Shown here one piece after another: positions 1 through 8,294 of a stretch of DNA of 41,988 nt (position 1 is the first letter of the stretch; the number at the start of each line of letters is the position of its first letter). A program made the translations under genes and the position numbers. This DNA comes from an uncultured Lentisphaeria bacterium (GTDB lineage Bacteria; Verrucomicrobiota; Lentisphaeria; Victivallales; Victivallaceae): NCBI GenBank assembly GCA_903863035.1, contig CAIPAT010000028.1:1-41988 (forward strand). Reading direction: 5' to 3'. Under the pieces are notes generated by a model. The model was not told the DNA's origin and did not search any database. It was given only the letters and a program-made list of their open reading frames with translations.

Positions 1-60
1 ACCGTAGAACTGGGAAACCGTAGAACTGGGAAACCGTAGAACTGGGAAACCGTAGAACTG
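1..60. repeat. 16-bp tandem repeat, 3.75 copies, cut by window edge
   Basis: The unit ACCGTAGAACTGGGAA is repeated exactly at 1-16, 17-32 and 33-48, with a 12-base partial copy at 49-60. The array starts at the first base of the window, so it probably extends further upstream. The unit has no long internal palindrome, and there are no CRISPR-like spacers because the copies abut. It is non-coding; its role is unknown. Confidence 0.9.
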
Positions 61-61
61 A

Positions 62-98
62 TTTAACAGGGATAGACAGGATATACAGGATAAGAAAA
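62..98 (+). repeat. 37-bp interspersed repeat, left copy
   Basis: This 37-base segment is built on a degenerate ACAGGATA-type subrepeat (AACAGGGATAGACAGGATAT and on). Its exact reverse complement occurs at 41597-41633, 41.5 kb away at the other end of the window. Both copies lie in intergenic, repeat-rich DNA, so it is best read as a member of an interspersed family and not as the ends of one large element. Confidence 0.85.
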
Positions 99-105
99 AA
101 CCTTT

Positions 106-253
106 CATCCCGCAGGCGCGGGATTAGTCGCCAAAGGCGAAATGCATAAAGCCGGTCTGCCGGGACGGCTGACCCTACCCAGGAATCCCGGTCAGACGAC
201 CGGCGCTCCCGGGTTTAACTTCATTCACTTCATGCTCCCGCGCCTGCGGGATG
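106..253. repeat. Intergenic inverted repeat (18-bp arms)
   Basis: Positions 106-123 (CATCCCGCAGGCGCGGGA) are the perfect reverse complement of 236-253. Between them lies a second imperfect inverted repeat built on GCCGGTC near 151 and GACCGGC near 198. The transcript could fold into a long cruciform-like structure. It contains no gene; 1-515 as a whole is the non-coding region upstream of pstS. Confidence 0.7.
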
Positions 254-286
254 TCTCTGTGGTTAAAGTCCCGGCGCAGCCGGTTA
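236..286 (+). repeat. About 51-bp dispersed direct repeat, left copy
   Basis: The stretch starting TCCCGCGCCTGCGGGATGTC and ending GCAGCCGGTTA is matched in the same orientation at 41721-41773, with a few substitutions and small indels (GACTGCGGGATGTC, GAAGCCGGTTA). Its first half overlaps the right arm of the 106-253 inverted repeat. It is an intergenic repeat family of unknown role. Confidence 0.7.
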
Positions 287-354
287 AGTTCACAATAATT
301 TAATAAATATATGTTCATGGTAAATTGATTTGATTGTCAACAACTGCTTGAATA

Positions 355-455
355 TTCATAAGGTGTTTATTCATAAGTATATAGTTGTATAATATCAAAA
401 TCTTTTTACAAGTTTATTTCATTTCTAATTGCGTCCTAACAAAATCCTAACAATT
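355..455 (+). promoter_or_regulatory. Candidate pst promoter and Pho-type direct repeats
   Basis: A TATAAT hexamer is at 388-393. Just upstream, TTCATAAG occurs twice (355-362 and 370-377). Further down, TCCTAACAAAA (434-444) and TCCTAACAATT (445-455) form an exact 11-bp period repeat, preceded in the same phase by TTCTAATTGCG (423-433). Response regulators of the PhoB/PhoP type bind direct repeats with an 11-bp period, and pst operons are classic targets. This makes the repeats candidates for a Pho box, although the sequence is not the E. coli consensus. Which of the two promoter positions is used cannot be told by eye. Confidence 0.35.
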
Positions 456-515
456 GAGGAGTAACTTGATGGTATGTTGTTAATTAATCTTATTAAATTA
501 ATCAGGAGAGAACAA

Positions 516-1565
516 ATGAATTGGTTTCAAAAAACACTTGTACTGTCAATTACTGCCGGACTGGCAGTGTCGGGATTCTGCGCGGAAACTATCAACGGCG
601 CCGGGGCGTCTTTTCCGGAACCTGTTTACCGTATCTGGACTTACAACTACCAGAAAGCAAGCGGCACCAGAATAAACTATCAGTCAGTTGGATCGGGCGC
701 CGGCATTAATCAAATCAAATCCAGGACCGTGGATTTCGGAGCTACCGACAATCCGCTGAAACAGGAAGAACTGGATAAAGACGGGCTGCTTCAATTTCCG
801 ATGCTGATGGGCGGCGTAGTAGTCATCGTCAATGTACCCGGCATAACGACCAACCAGCTCAAGCTGGACGGCGAGACTGTCGCCAATCTATTTCTCGGCA
901 ATATCAAGAAATGGAACGACAAGGCCATCGCCGATCTCAATCCCGGCGTGAAACTTCCTGACATTAAAGTGAATGTAGTACATCGTTCCGACAGCTCCGG
1001 CACCACCTGGATATTTACCGATTATCTCTCAAAAGTTTCCGCTGAATGGAAAAAGGATGTCGGCTGCGACAAGTCAGTCAAATGGCCGATGGGCATCGGC
1101 GGACAGAAGAACCCCGGAGTCTGCAATAATGTGCAGAAAATCGAAGGGGCCATCGGATACGTCGAATATACTTATGCGCTTGAATCAAAAATGCCGACTG
1201 TCATGCTGAAAAACCGCGACGGCAATTTTGTCAAACCTGAAATCAGTACATTCCAGGCGGCCGGAGCTAACGCCGACTGGCAGAACGCGCCTGCGTTCTA
1301 TATGGAGCTGAATAACCAGCCGGGTAAAGATTCATGGCCGATAACCGGCGCCACCTTTATTCTGATTTATAAAAATCAGGCGAACAAAGCCAGCGCTGAA
1401 GCCATGCTCAAGTATTTCAAATGGTGTTTCACTGAAGGCGCTCAAAGCGCGACTAATTTGAAATATGTTCCGATTCCGGAAAATGTTTTCAATCTGATCA
1501 AGTCAGCCTGGGATAAATCTGTTGTCACCGGCGGCAAACCGGTAAACTATAAGTCAGAAGAGTAA
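516..1565 (+). CDS. pstS: Phosphate ABC transporter substrate-binding protein PstS
   Basis: This is the extracytoplasmic phosphate-binding protein that delivers Pi to the PstCAB importer. The start at 516 (349 aa) is preferred because AGGAGAGAACAA precedes it and it yields a normal signal peptide (NWFQKT, hydrophobic LVLSITAGLAVSG, likely cleavage after FCA near residue 23). An in-frame ATG at 474 would add 14 residues and spoil that signal. The mature N-terminus ETINGAGASFPEPVY, the VGSGAGINQI stretch and the RSDSSGTTWIFTDYL motif are characteristic PstS phosphate-loop segments. It is the first gene of pstSCAB-phoU and is likely induced by phosphate starvation. A 196-nt gap with a hairpin separates it from pstC, as is common where PstS is made in excess over the membrane subunits. 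Confidence 0.96.
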   Translation: MNWFQKTLVLSITAGLAVSGFCAETINGAGASFPEPVYRIWTYNYQKASGTRINYQSVGSGAGINQIKSRTVDFGATDNPLKQEELDKDGLLQFPMLMGGVVVIVNVPGITTNQLKLDGETVANLFLGNIKKWNDKAIADLNPGVKLPDIKVNVVHRSDSSGTTWIFTDYLSKVSAEWKKDVGCDKSVKWPMGIGGQKNPGVCNNVQKIEGAIGYVEYTYALESKMPTVMLKNRDGNFVKPEISTFQAAGANADWQNAPAFYMELNNQPGKDSWPITGATFILIYKNQANKASAEAMLKYFKWCFTEGAQSATNLKYVPIPENVFNLIKSAWDKSVVTGGKPVNYKSEE

Positions 1566-1570
1566 TTAAG

Positions 1571-1585
1571 GCGGGCTTCGCCCGC
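1571..1585 (+). other. Hairpin after pstS
   Basis: GCGGGC-TTC-GCCCGC forms a six-base-pair GC stem with a three-base loop six bases after the pstS stop. There is no U-run, so it is more likely an mRNA-stabilising or partial-termination hairpin than a full terminator. It would favour higher PstS than PstCAB expression. A second inverted repeat, TGCGTTA-AC-TAACGCA, lies at 1658-1673 in the same gap. Confidence 0.55.
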
Positions 1586-1761
1586 AACGCAAAAGACAGG
1601 GAGTCAGAATGGGAACCAGAAATTCAGAAAGCATTGGAACTGAATCAAAAACTGAAGTGCGTTAACTAACGCAAAGACTTGATAAACAAACTGTTCATGG
1701 CGTCAATTTTAAAAACGCTCAAAACTATAGAAGTCTAAAACAAAGATACCAAGAAGATTTA

Positions 1762-2706
1762 ATGGAAAACTCGAAAAAACAACTGATCTCGCCGGATACG
1801 GCGGATCAGCTTTTCAAAATCACCACCGCGGTCTGCGCATTGCTGGCAGTGGCGGTGATGGCTGGTTTCTTTATCCAGTTATCATGGAGTTCGGTTCCGG
1901 CGATCAAAACGTTTGGACTCGACTTCCTGATTACCAGTGAATGGGATCCGGTAAAAAATCTGTACGGCGCAATGCCGGCAATCGCCGGAACTCTGGTGAC
2001 AACTGCGATCGCAGTGCTTATTGCCGTTCCGCTGAGTTTTATCGTTGCGATGTTTCTGGTTGAAACCGCGCCTCCGGCCTTGAGTTATACGCTCAGTCAT
2101 GCGATTGATCTGCTTGCCGCGATTCCCAGCATCATCTACGGCATGTGGGGCTTGTTTATTTTTGTCCCGTTCATGCAGAACCACATACAGCCGTTTCTGT
2201 CAAACACTCTTCATTTAGGTGCAATTCCGTTTTTTGGCAGGGAATACAACGGATTCGGTTTTCTCACTTCAGGAATAATCCTGGCGGTGATGATCCTGCC
2301 GTTCATCTGCGCGGTTATGCGCGACGTGTTCCGGATGGTGCCGCCTGTGCTCAAGGAATCGGCTTTCGGCGCCGGCGCGACTTCCCTGGAAGTCACCCTT
2401 GATATTACCATGCGTTACGGTTCCCGCGGCCTGCTCGGAGCCATTTTTCTCGGACTTGGCCGTGCTGTTGGAGAAACCATGGCCGTGCTGTTCGTCATCG
2501 GCAATGTCCAGAAAATGCCGACTTCGCTTTACCAGGCGGGTACTACTATTTCCGCCACGCTGGCTAATAATTTTGCCGAAGCCCAGGGCGTTTTCAGAAG
2601 CGCGCTGTTTGAGCTGGGCTTGATTCTGCTGGCAATTTCTTTCCTCATTCAGGTGCTTGCTCAGTTCTGGCTCAACAGAGTCAGCAGACAGATGGGAGAT
2701 AAATAA
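1762..2706 (+). CDS. pstC: Phosphate ABC transporter permease PstC
   Basis: Inner-membrane permease subunit (314 aa) that pairs with PstA to form the phosphate channel. About six hydrophobic segments are visible: residues 19-43, about 74-100, 110-135, 170-188, 225-245 and 285-305. The cytoplasmic coupling region around residues 200-235 (RMVPPVLKESAFGAGATSLE, then the GRAVGETMAV stretch) is the EAA-type loop that contacts PstB. It follows pstS by 196 nt and overlaps pstA by one base, so pstC and pstA are translationally coupled. The length is typical of the family. Confidence 0.95.
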   Translation: MENSKKQLISPDTADQLFKITTAVCALLAVAVMAGFFIQLSWSSVPAIKTFGLDFLITSEWDPVKNLYGAMPAIAGTLVTTAIAVLIAVPLSFIVAMFLVETAPPALSYTLSHAIDLLAAIPSIIYGMWGLFIFVPFMQNHIQPFLSNTLHLGAIPFFGREYNGFGFLTSGIILAVMILPFICAVMRDVFRMVPPVLKESAFGAGATSLEVTLDITMRYGSRGLLGAIFLGLGRAVGETMAVLFVIGNVQKMPTSLYQAGTTISATLANNFAEAQGVFRSALFELGLILLAISFLIQVLAQFWLNRVSRQMGDK

Positions 2707-3563
2707 TGATAAAACGCGGGCTTTTATACAGAAAAACGCTTAATTTAGCAGTTACCGCCGCTTCAATTCTAACCGTGGGGCTCGCCTTATTATTCATGGG
2801 CTGGATCTTATATACCGTTTTTGATAACGGATTCCGCAGTTTTTCCTGGGCCTTCTTCACTGAACCGACCAAACCGTACGGCATTCCGGACGGCGGCGTG
2901 GCCAATGCCGTTCTCGGAACAATCTTTATCACGCTGGGCGCCGTAGTCATCGGAGTCCCGCCGGGCTTGCTCGGGGGGATTTACCTGGCGGAATTTGCCA
3001 AAGGCAATAAACTCGGTCATGTAATCAGATTTTCCGCAAACGTAATGATGGGAATTCCTTCCATCATCGTCGGATTATTCGTTTATGCGCTGATGGTCTA
3101 CACCACTAAAAACTTCTCCGGGCTGGCAGGCTCCGTCGCATTGTCCATCATCATGTTTCCGGTAGTTCTGCGCACGACCGAAGACATGCTGCTGATGGTT
3201 CCGGACGCGCTTCGCGAATCCGCGCTGGCGCTGGGCGCTCCCCGCTGGAAAGCGACGATAAGCATTGTCTGCCGAGCCGCTAAAACCGGACTGATGACGG
3301 GAGTGCTGCTGGCGGTAGCCAGAGTAAGCGGCGAGACCGCGCCGCTGCTGTTCACTGCGCTTTGCAGCGACGGCTGGCCGTTCGGGTACTTTACTCAGCC
3401 GACGTCCAATCTGACAATTACGATTACTGAATACGCCACGAATTCGCCGTTTCCGGAAATGCACACCCGTGCCTGGGGCGCGGCGCTGATCATTACCGCG
3501 GCGATATTGATTTTAAACATTTCATGCAGATTTTTATTCAAGGACAGCAAACATGGAAAATAA
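2706..3563 (+). CDS. pstA: Phosphate ABC transporter permease PstA
   Basis: Second membrane subunit (285 aa) of the phosphate importer. The start codon shares its A with the pstC stop (TAATG arrangement). The PstA hallmarks are the conserved [14 protein letters not shown] stretch and the coupling loop [20 protein letters not shown], followed by [15 protein letters not shown]. Five to six membrane segments are apparent. The 3' end overlaps pstB by 11 nt, which fits fixed stoichiometry of the PstA-PstB pair. Confidence 0.95.
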   Translation: MIKRGLLYRKTLNLAVTAASILTVGLALLFMGWILYTVFDNGFRSFSWAFFTEPTKPYGIPDGGVANAVLGTIFITLGAVVIGVPPGLLGGIYLAEFAKGNKLGHVIRFSANVMMGIPSIIVGLFVYALMVYTTKNFSGLAGSVALSIIMFPVVLRTTEDMLLMVPDALRESALALGAPRWKATISIVCRAAKTGLMTGVLLAVARVSGETAPLLFTALCSDGWPFGYFTQPTSNLTITITEYATNSPFPEMHTRAWGAALIITAAILILNISCRFLFKDSKHGK

Positions 3564-4350
3564 CGAAAACATCAGCAACATCGCTCCGGGAGCGAAGAAT
3601 ACCAAGATATCGGTCCGCAATCTGAATTTCTATTACGGAAACAATCAGGCGCTTTTCGACAATAATATTGACATCCTGGAGAAACAGGTCACCGCAATCA
3701 TTGGTCCGTCCGGCTGCGGCAAATCCACCCTGTTGCGGACTTTCAACCGCATTTATCAATTATACAGAGACCAGCGTGCTGACGGGGAAATTATTCTGGA
3801 CGGAGAAAATATTCTCGATAATACCGTGGATATCCTGGAGCTGCGGCGCAAAGTCGGCATGATTTTTCAGAAGCCGACCCCGTTTCCTATGTCTGTTTTC
3901 GACAATGTCGCCTACCCGTTGAAGTTGCACTTTTCGCTGTCAAAAAGCGAAATCGTTGATCATGTGGAAAAGGCGCTCCGCGGGGCATCCCTGTGGGATG
4001 AAGTTAAAGACAAGCTGAAAAAAAGCGGGATGGCGCTGTCCGGCGGGCAGCAGCAGCGGCTCTGCATCGCCCGTGCGATTGCCGGCGAACCCGAAGTCCT
4101 GCTGATGGACGAGCCGACTTCCGCAATCGATCCGGTCGGAACCCTGAAAGTCGAAGATCTGATTGAAGAGTTGAAACAGAAATTCACTATTGTCATCGTA
4201 ACCCATAATATGCAGCAGGCGGCCAGGATATCCGATTATACCGCTTTTTACTTCCAGGGGAAAATAATCGAATTTGGAATTACGGAAAAAATCTTTACCA
4301 GTCCGGCAAACAAGCAAACCGAAGATTATATTACCGGAAGATTCGGTTGA
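3553..4350 (+). CDS. pstB: Phosphate ABC transporter ATPase PstB
   Basis: Cytoplasmic ATPase (265 aa) that powers phosphate import. Walker A is [12 protein letters not shown] (about residues 51-62), the ABC signature is [15 protein letters not shown] (about 161-175), and Walker B is [13 protein letters not shown]. The Q-loop stretch [20 protein letters not shown] is diagnostic for PstB over other importers. The gene overlaps pstA by 11 nt and is followed by phoU after 31 nt, completing the usual order. Confidence 0.97.
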   Translation: MENNENISNIAPGAKNTKISVRNLNFYYGNNQALFDNNIDILEKQVTAIIGPSGCGKSTLLRTFNRIYQLYRDQRADGEIILDGENILDNTVDILELRRKVGMIFQKPTPFPMSVFDNVAYPLKLHFSLSKSEIVDHVEKALRGASLWDEVKDKLKKSGMALSGGQQQRLCIARAIAGEPEVLLMDEPTSAIDPVGTLKVEDLIEELKQKFTIVIVTHNMQQAARISDYTAFYFQGKIIEFGITEKIFTSPANKQTEDYITGRFG

Positions 4351-4381
4351 TATAATATTTACAAAACAACAGGAGCCGAAA

Positions 4382-5065
4382 ATGAATATTCATCTGAATA
4401 ACGCCATCGCCAATCTTAAGAAAGATATTCTGATTCTATGTTCAATGGTGGAAAACGCGGTCAGAAGCGCCGTTGACGCCGCCGTCGAAAACGATGCGGA
4501 GAAAGCGCTCAAGGTCATTGACTATGACGAGACCATCGACAAAAAAGAAATCGCCATTGAAGAGGAATGCCTCAAAATACTGGCGCTCTATCAGCCGGTG
4601 GCCAGTGATCTGCGCTATGTCGTCGCCTGCCTGAAAGTCAACAATGATCTGGAACGCATCGGCGATCTCGGATCCAATATCGCCAAACGCGCCAAAGCCA
4701 TTGCCGAGGGTAAAAAATGCAAAGGGGAAATCGACTTCAAGCCGATGATGGATATAACCCGCAGCATGCTCAAAGGGGCGCTCGATTCATTGATATATAT
4801 GAATGAAGTACTGGCGCTCGAAGTCATCGAGAAAGACGATACCGTGGATGAATATAACTGTCAGATGTTCAAAGATGTAAAGGCATTAATCCAGAAGCAT
4901 CCGGAGAACGTTGACTACTATCTCAACATGCTCAGCGTATCGCGCTATCTGGAACGCATTGCGGATTTAACCACCAACATTTGCGAAGACATCATCTATA
5001 TGAACCGTGGCGACATTGTCCGCCACGGCGGCATTCCCAGCATCAGAAAAATAATTTTGAACTGA
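4382..5065 (+). CDS. phoU: Phosphate signalling protein PhoU
   Basis: PhoU (227 aa) links PstB activity to the Pho two-component system and keeps phosphate uptake in check. The start at 4382 follows AGGAGCCGAAA and gives the usual N-terminus MNIHLNNAIANLKKDI; the in-frame ATG at 4274 lies inside pstB and is not credible. The protein has the two-fold repeated three-helix PhoU structure. The metal-binding motif E/DxxxD occurs in each half, near VNNDLERIGDLGSNIA and VSRYLERIADLTTNIC. Its stop codon abuts the stop of the convergent hydrolase gene with no spacer. No phoB or phoR is present in the window. Confidence 0.95.
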   Translation: MNIHLNNAIANLKKDILILCSMVENAVRSAVDAAVENDAEKALKVIDYDETIDKKEIAIEEECLKILALYQPVASDLRYVVACLKVNNDLERIGDLGSNIAKRAKAIAEGKKCKGEIDFKPMMDITRSMLKGALDSLIYMNEVLALEVIEKDDTVDEYNCQMFKDVKALIQKHPENVDYYLNMLSVSRYLERIADLTTNICEDIIYMNRGDIVRHGGIPSIRKIILN

Positions 5066-5869
5066 TTACCAGCCCATGTTTTTCAGCCAGGTCAGACATA
5101 GTTCCGGCCAGACTGCGATATTCGGCTGTTCAGGAGCCAGTCCGAGTCCGTGACGGCCTTGCGGAAATACATGCAGTTCAAAGGGGATTTCATGTTCCCT
5201 GAGCGCCATGCTGAACATCAGGCTGTTTTCCACCGGAACTGACCCGTCATCGGCGGTGTGCCAGATAAAGGCGGGGGGCGTATTCGGGCTGACCATTTTC
5301 TCCAGTGAATATTTTTCTTTATGTTCTTGTGCATCTTCCGGCCCGAGCAGATTGACGAATGACCCCTGGTGTCCTTTCCGGCCGCTGCTGATTACCGGAT
5401 ATGACAGTATCAGAGCGTCGGGACGGCTGGAAAAGCTGTCGGCTTCATCTCCGGCATCGGCTTTTACTTTATCGAAGAAGATTCCAGTGGAGGCCGTAAG
5501 GTGTCCGCCGGCGGAAAATCCGCAAATTGCGATTTTATCCGGTTTAACTTTCCATTCCGCGGCGCGGGACCGGATAATTTTTATAGCTCTCAATGCGTCC
5601 TCCTGCGGAGCCGGAAAACGATAGGGCGCGACCCGGTACTGGACGACAAATGTATGGAGACCCAGGGCATTGAATTTTTCGGCGATAGTAACTCCTTCAT
5701 GCGCCGCCCGGCCGCTATAACCGCCGCCGGGGCAGATCACGACCGCGCCAAGCGGTTTTTCCGTTTTCAGCAGATGGACTTCCATAAACGGCTGAAACTC
5801 ATCCTGCGCGCTGCCGGTTCCGGTGCTTTTGCGATCATGCCATAACATGATATTCCCGTTATTGCTCAT
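5066..5869 (-). CDS. Alpha/beta hydrolase, esterase/lipase (acetyl-esterase-like)
   Basis: Cytoplasmic alpha/beta hydrolase (267 aa) without a signal peptide. The oxyanion loop is CPGGGYSGRAAHEG (residues 46-59), the nucleophile elbow is GFSAGG with Ser119, the acid is Asp207 or Asp208 in HTADDGSVP, and the base is His240 in QGRHGLGLA. This places it with the BD-FAE/acetylxylan-esterase-like group, which often deacetylates carbohydrates; the actual substrate is unknown. AAGGAA lies upstream of the start. It is transcribed towards phoU with directly abutting stop codons, and it diverges from trpB across a 236-bp gap. Confidence 0.85.
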   Translation of the reverse strand: MSNNGNIMLWHDRKSTGTGSAQDEFQPFMEVHLLKTEKPLGAVVICPGGGYSGRAAHEGVTIAEKFNALGLHTFVVQYRVAPYRFPAPQEDALRAIKIIRSRAAEWKVKPDKIAICGFSAGGHLTASTGIFFDKVKADAGDEADSFSSRPDALILSYPVISSGRKGHQGSFVNLLGPEDAQEHKEKYSLEKMVSPNTPPAFIWHTADDGSVPVENSLMFSMALREHEIPFELHVFPQGRHGLGLAPEQPNIAVWPELCLTWLKNMGW

Positions 5870-5958
5870 AGTATTTTTCCTTAAAAAGTATTGTTAAAGC
5901 AGATACGATTAAACCGAAAGCTGTTTCTTTCAAGCAGATATGTAAAAATATCGCATGG

Positions 5959-5992
5959 AAAAAGCCGGCATCGGCTGTCCATATGGCTTTTT
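5959..5992. terminator. Hairpin with U-run in the hydrolase-trpB divergent gap
   Basis: AAAAAGCC (5959-5966) pairs with GGCTTTTT (5985-5992), and T-rich sequence continues to about 6000 on the + strand. On the - strand the GCCGATGCCGGC part followed by TTTTT could also form a hairpin. The element sits upstream of both divergent genes, where neither needs a terminator. It could be an attenuator in the trpB leader, or a relic. No convincing Trp-rich leader peptide with a ribosome site was found. Confidence 0.35.
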
Positions 5993-6105
5993 TTGTTTTT
6001 TTCAGTTTGCAGGTTTGACGGACTGGATTTATTTTAATAACTTTAAACTTGATATAGATCGCATTAATAATGTTCATAATATTTAAAGAATGGAAAAGGT
6101 GAACT

Positions 6106-7314
6106 ATGAAAGAAAAGCTGGACCACAAAAATCTGCCGGATAAAGACGGTTTTTTCGGTGAATACGGCGGGCAGTTGATCCCGGAGCATCTGATCAAAGT
6201 CATGAACGAGATCAATGATGCGTATGTGGAAATTAAAGACAGCAATAAATTCCAGGATGAACTGAATTATCTTTACAAATACTATGTCGGCCGGCCCAGC
6301 CCGATATATCACGCCAGGCGGCTGAGCGAGGCTTACGGCGGTGCGCAAATATATTTGAAACGCGAAGACTTGAACCATACCGGTGCGCATAAGATCAACC
6401 ATTGCCTGGGCGAAGCACTGCTGGCTAAGTTCATGAAAAAGAAAAAAGTCATCGCCGAAACCGGCGCCGGACAGCACGGCGTTGCTCTGGCGACAGCCTG
6501 CGCCCTGCTCGGCCTCGAATGCGAAATTCACATGGGTGAAGTTGATATCAAAAAAGAACATCCCAACGTGGTAAAAATGAAGATTCTCGGTGCCAGGGTG
6601 TTGCCGGTCAGCCGCGGCACCGCCACGCTGAAAGACGCAGTTGACAGCGCATTCGAAGAATTGCTCAAGGACCCGCAGAATTTCTTCTATGCCATCGGCT
6701 CCGTCGTCGGGCCGCATCCTTTCCCGATGATGGTTCGCGATTTCCAAAGCATTGTCGGACGGGAAGCCAGAGCGCAGTTCCTGGAAATGACGGGAAAACT
6801 GCCGGATTACGCGATTGCCTGCATCGGCGGCGGCAGCAACGCCATGGGACTTTTTACCGCATTCCTGCATGATCTGGACGTAAAGCTGATCGGGGTTGAA
6901 CCGGCCGGTCTGGGCCTTCATACCAATGATCATGCCGCGACCTTGACCAAAGGCTCCAAGGGCAGCATTCACGGCTTTAAATGCTATGTGCTGCAGGACG
7001 AAAAAGGGGAACCGCTTCCGGTTTATTCGATCGCTTCCGGGCTGGATTATCCCGGTGTCGGGCCGCAGCACTGCCTGCTGAAAGACATCAAGCGCGCCGA
7101 ATATGTATCATGCACCGATGACGAATGTCTGGATATGTTCATGCAGCTGTCGCGCCTGGAAGGGATTATCCCGGCACTGGAAAGTTCCCATGCCGTGGCA
7201 TATGCCGCCAAACTTGCCGGCACGCTCGGCAAAGATGTCAATATTCTGGTAAACTTGAGCGGCAGAGGTGACAAGGACGCCGATTTTGTTGCCAAAAAAC
7301 TAAAGATACATTGA
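6106..7314 (+). CDS. trpB: Tryptophan synthase beta chain TrpB
   Basis: A PLP enzyme (402 aa) that condenses indole with L-serine to give tryptophan. The Schiff-base lysine is Lys96 in HTGAHKIN, the catalytic glutamate is Glu118 in [11 protein letters not shown], and the PLP-phosphate loop is [12 protein letters not shown]. The N-terminal [12 protein letters not shown] and the [10 protein letters not shown] segment are typical of the TrpB1 class that works with TrpA. No trpA or other trp gene is adjacent: upstream is a divergent hydrolase and downstream a terminator, so it is a single-gene unit here. AAAGGTGAACT gives the ribosome site. Confidence 0.95.
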   Translation: MKEKLDHKNLPDKDGFFGEYGGQLIPEHLIKVMNEINDAYVEIKDSNKFQDELNYLYKYYVGRPSPIYHARRLSEAYGGAQIYLKREDLNHTGAHKINHCLGEALLAKFMKKKKVIAETGAGQHGVALATACALLGLECEIHMGEVDIKKEHPNVVKMKILGARVLPVSRGTATLKDAVDSAFEELLKDPQNFFYAIGSVVGPHPFPMMVRDFQSIVGREARAQFLEMTGKLPDYAIACIGGGSNAMGLFTAFLHDLDVKLIGVEPAGLGLHTNDHAATLTKGSKGSIHGFKCYVLQDEKGEPLPVYSIASGLDYPGVGPQHCLLKDIKRAEYVSCTDDECLDMFMQLSRLEGIIPALESSHAVAYAAKLAGTLGKDVNILVNLSGRGDKDADFVAKKLKIH

Positions 7315-7322
7315 GCATAATT

Positions 7323-7361
7323 AATAACGCGGTGGCGAAATGTCGTTTACCGCGTTATTTT
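7323..7361 (+). terminator. Terminator after trpB
   Basis: AATAACGCGGT (7323-7333) pairs perfectly with ACCGCGTTATT (7349-7359) over 11 bp with a 15-base loop, followed by TT. The U-run is short but the stem is strong. It lies eight bases after the trpB stop codon. Confidence 0.7.
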
Positions 7362-7390
7362 AATACAGCAATAAAACAAGAGGTTGTTGT

Positions 7391-8047
7391 ATGAGCAGAA
7401 AAGATTATATCAGCGACGGGCTTATTCACATCAGAGACCGTCTGAAGACTTATGAGAAAGGCAACGACCATGATACTTCAACCCTTCCGCAAATCTCTGA
7501 CGAGCAGATCGCCCAGACCGAAAGAGGCGAAACGGTAAAGTCAACGGAACCTGACAGAAAATTTATTCGTGCGCTGAGAAAACGGCATGACGAATATTTG
7601 AAGTCCAGAAAGGACCTGCACAACAAGATTGTTGAAACGATGGCGGTTCTGCCGGAAGATCAGCAGAAATTTAAATTCTACGAGGAAGAGACTGCCGGCC
7701 TCCATGAACTCTGCCGTAAAATGTCGGTGGAAATTAATGAACTGGCGGAAAAAGACGAGCAAAGTGAAAACGATTCCGCCCTGCTGGCCGACGCCTGCCG
7801 TAAAATCGAAAATTCGCGGCTGGAATTTATCCGCCAGACCGCCCGTTATAAGAAACTAATGCCGCACGAAGGCCATTCCGGTGGCGGGTCCAAAAGTTCA
7901 TTACTGCCGGACATCAATTCCATGACTTTCTTACAAATATTCCGCCTGGGATTTGTTTTCAGCCTGCCGCTGGCAATCTCATTTTTTCTGGCGGCCCTGA
8001 TTGTAAGCGCAGTTATTTATTTCGCCATGGGCGCGGGCGGGTCCTGA
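7391..8047 (+). CDS. Hypothetical coiled-coil protein with C-terminal membrane anchor
   Basis: I do not recognise a family for this 218-aa protein. Residues 1-55 are polar. Residues about 56-160 are highly charged and predicted by eye to be helical or coiled coil (RKFIRALRKRHDEYLKSRKD, then CRKMSVEINELAEKDEQ). A Gly/Ser linker HSGGGSKSS follows, and one or two hydrophobic segments (about 180-212, FVFSLPLAISFFLAALIVSA) end in GAGGS. There is no signal peptide, so it would be a C-terminally anchored cytoplasmic-facing protein. AAGAGG precedes the start. The next small gene begins two bases after its stop, and an ABC transporter follows, so these may form one operon. Confidence 0.7.
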   Translation: MSRKDYISDGLIHIRDRLKTYEKGNDHDTSTLPQISDEQIAQTERGETVKSTEPDRKFIRALRKRHDEYLKSRKDLHNKIVETMAVLPEDQQKFKFYEEETAGLHELCRKMSVEINELAEKDEQSENDSALLADACRKIENSRLEFIRQTARYKKLMPHEGHSGGGSKSSLLPDINSMTFLQIFRLGFVFSLPLAISFFLAALIVSAVIYFAMGAGGS

Positions 8048-8049
8048 TC

Positions 8050-8244
8050 ATGGCCTTGCACACACATACCTCGAAAAGCCATAACCGGAAAAACCTGCTC
8101 CGTTATATTCATACCCAGAGCTATTCCCGAATCTCCGGATTCAAAGGAGTGAAGGCACAGGAAGGCACTGCCCGCAAACGCATTCTGACCGTAATCACCG
8201 CCCTTGTCCTGATGGCCGTGGGACTGATATTCGTTTTCGTCTGA
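8050..8244 (+). CDS. Small hypothetical membrane protein
   Basis: A 64-aa protein with a basic, His/Ser-rich N-terminus (residues 1-43, including HTHTSKSHNRKN) and one C-terminal transmembrane helix (about 45-64, ILTVITALVLMAVGLIFVFV) that runs to the last residue. The start is two bases after the previous stop, with GGGCGGG upstream as a possible ribosome site, so it is probably co-translated with the upstream anchored protein. No homology is recognised. The shared tail-anchored form suggests a partner role at the membrane. Confidence 0.6.
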   Translation: MALHTHTSKSHNRKNLLRYIHTQSYSRISGFKGVKAQEGTARKRILTVITALVLMAVGLIFVFV

Positions 8245-8294
8245 TTCTGCCTCAGCCTGATATCATTTATAATCAAATACGAAAGAGCCGGAAA

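Noticed and set aside
1..60. CRISPR array
   Set aside because: The repeat units abut without spacers and no cas gene is present.
5956..6084. Possible trpB leader peptide of 43 codons
   Set aside because: Only one Trp codon, no ribosome site, and it runs through the hairpin and T-run.
6064..7071. 335-codon antisense open frame over trpB
   Set aside because: It is a shadow of trpB on the opposite strand; trpB has all catalytic motifs and the antisense product has none.
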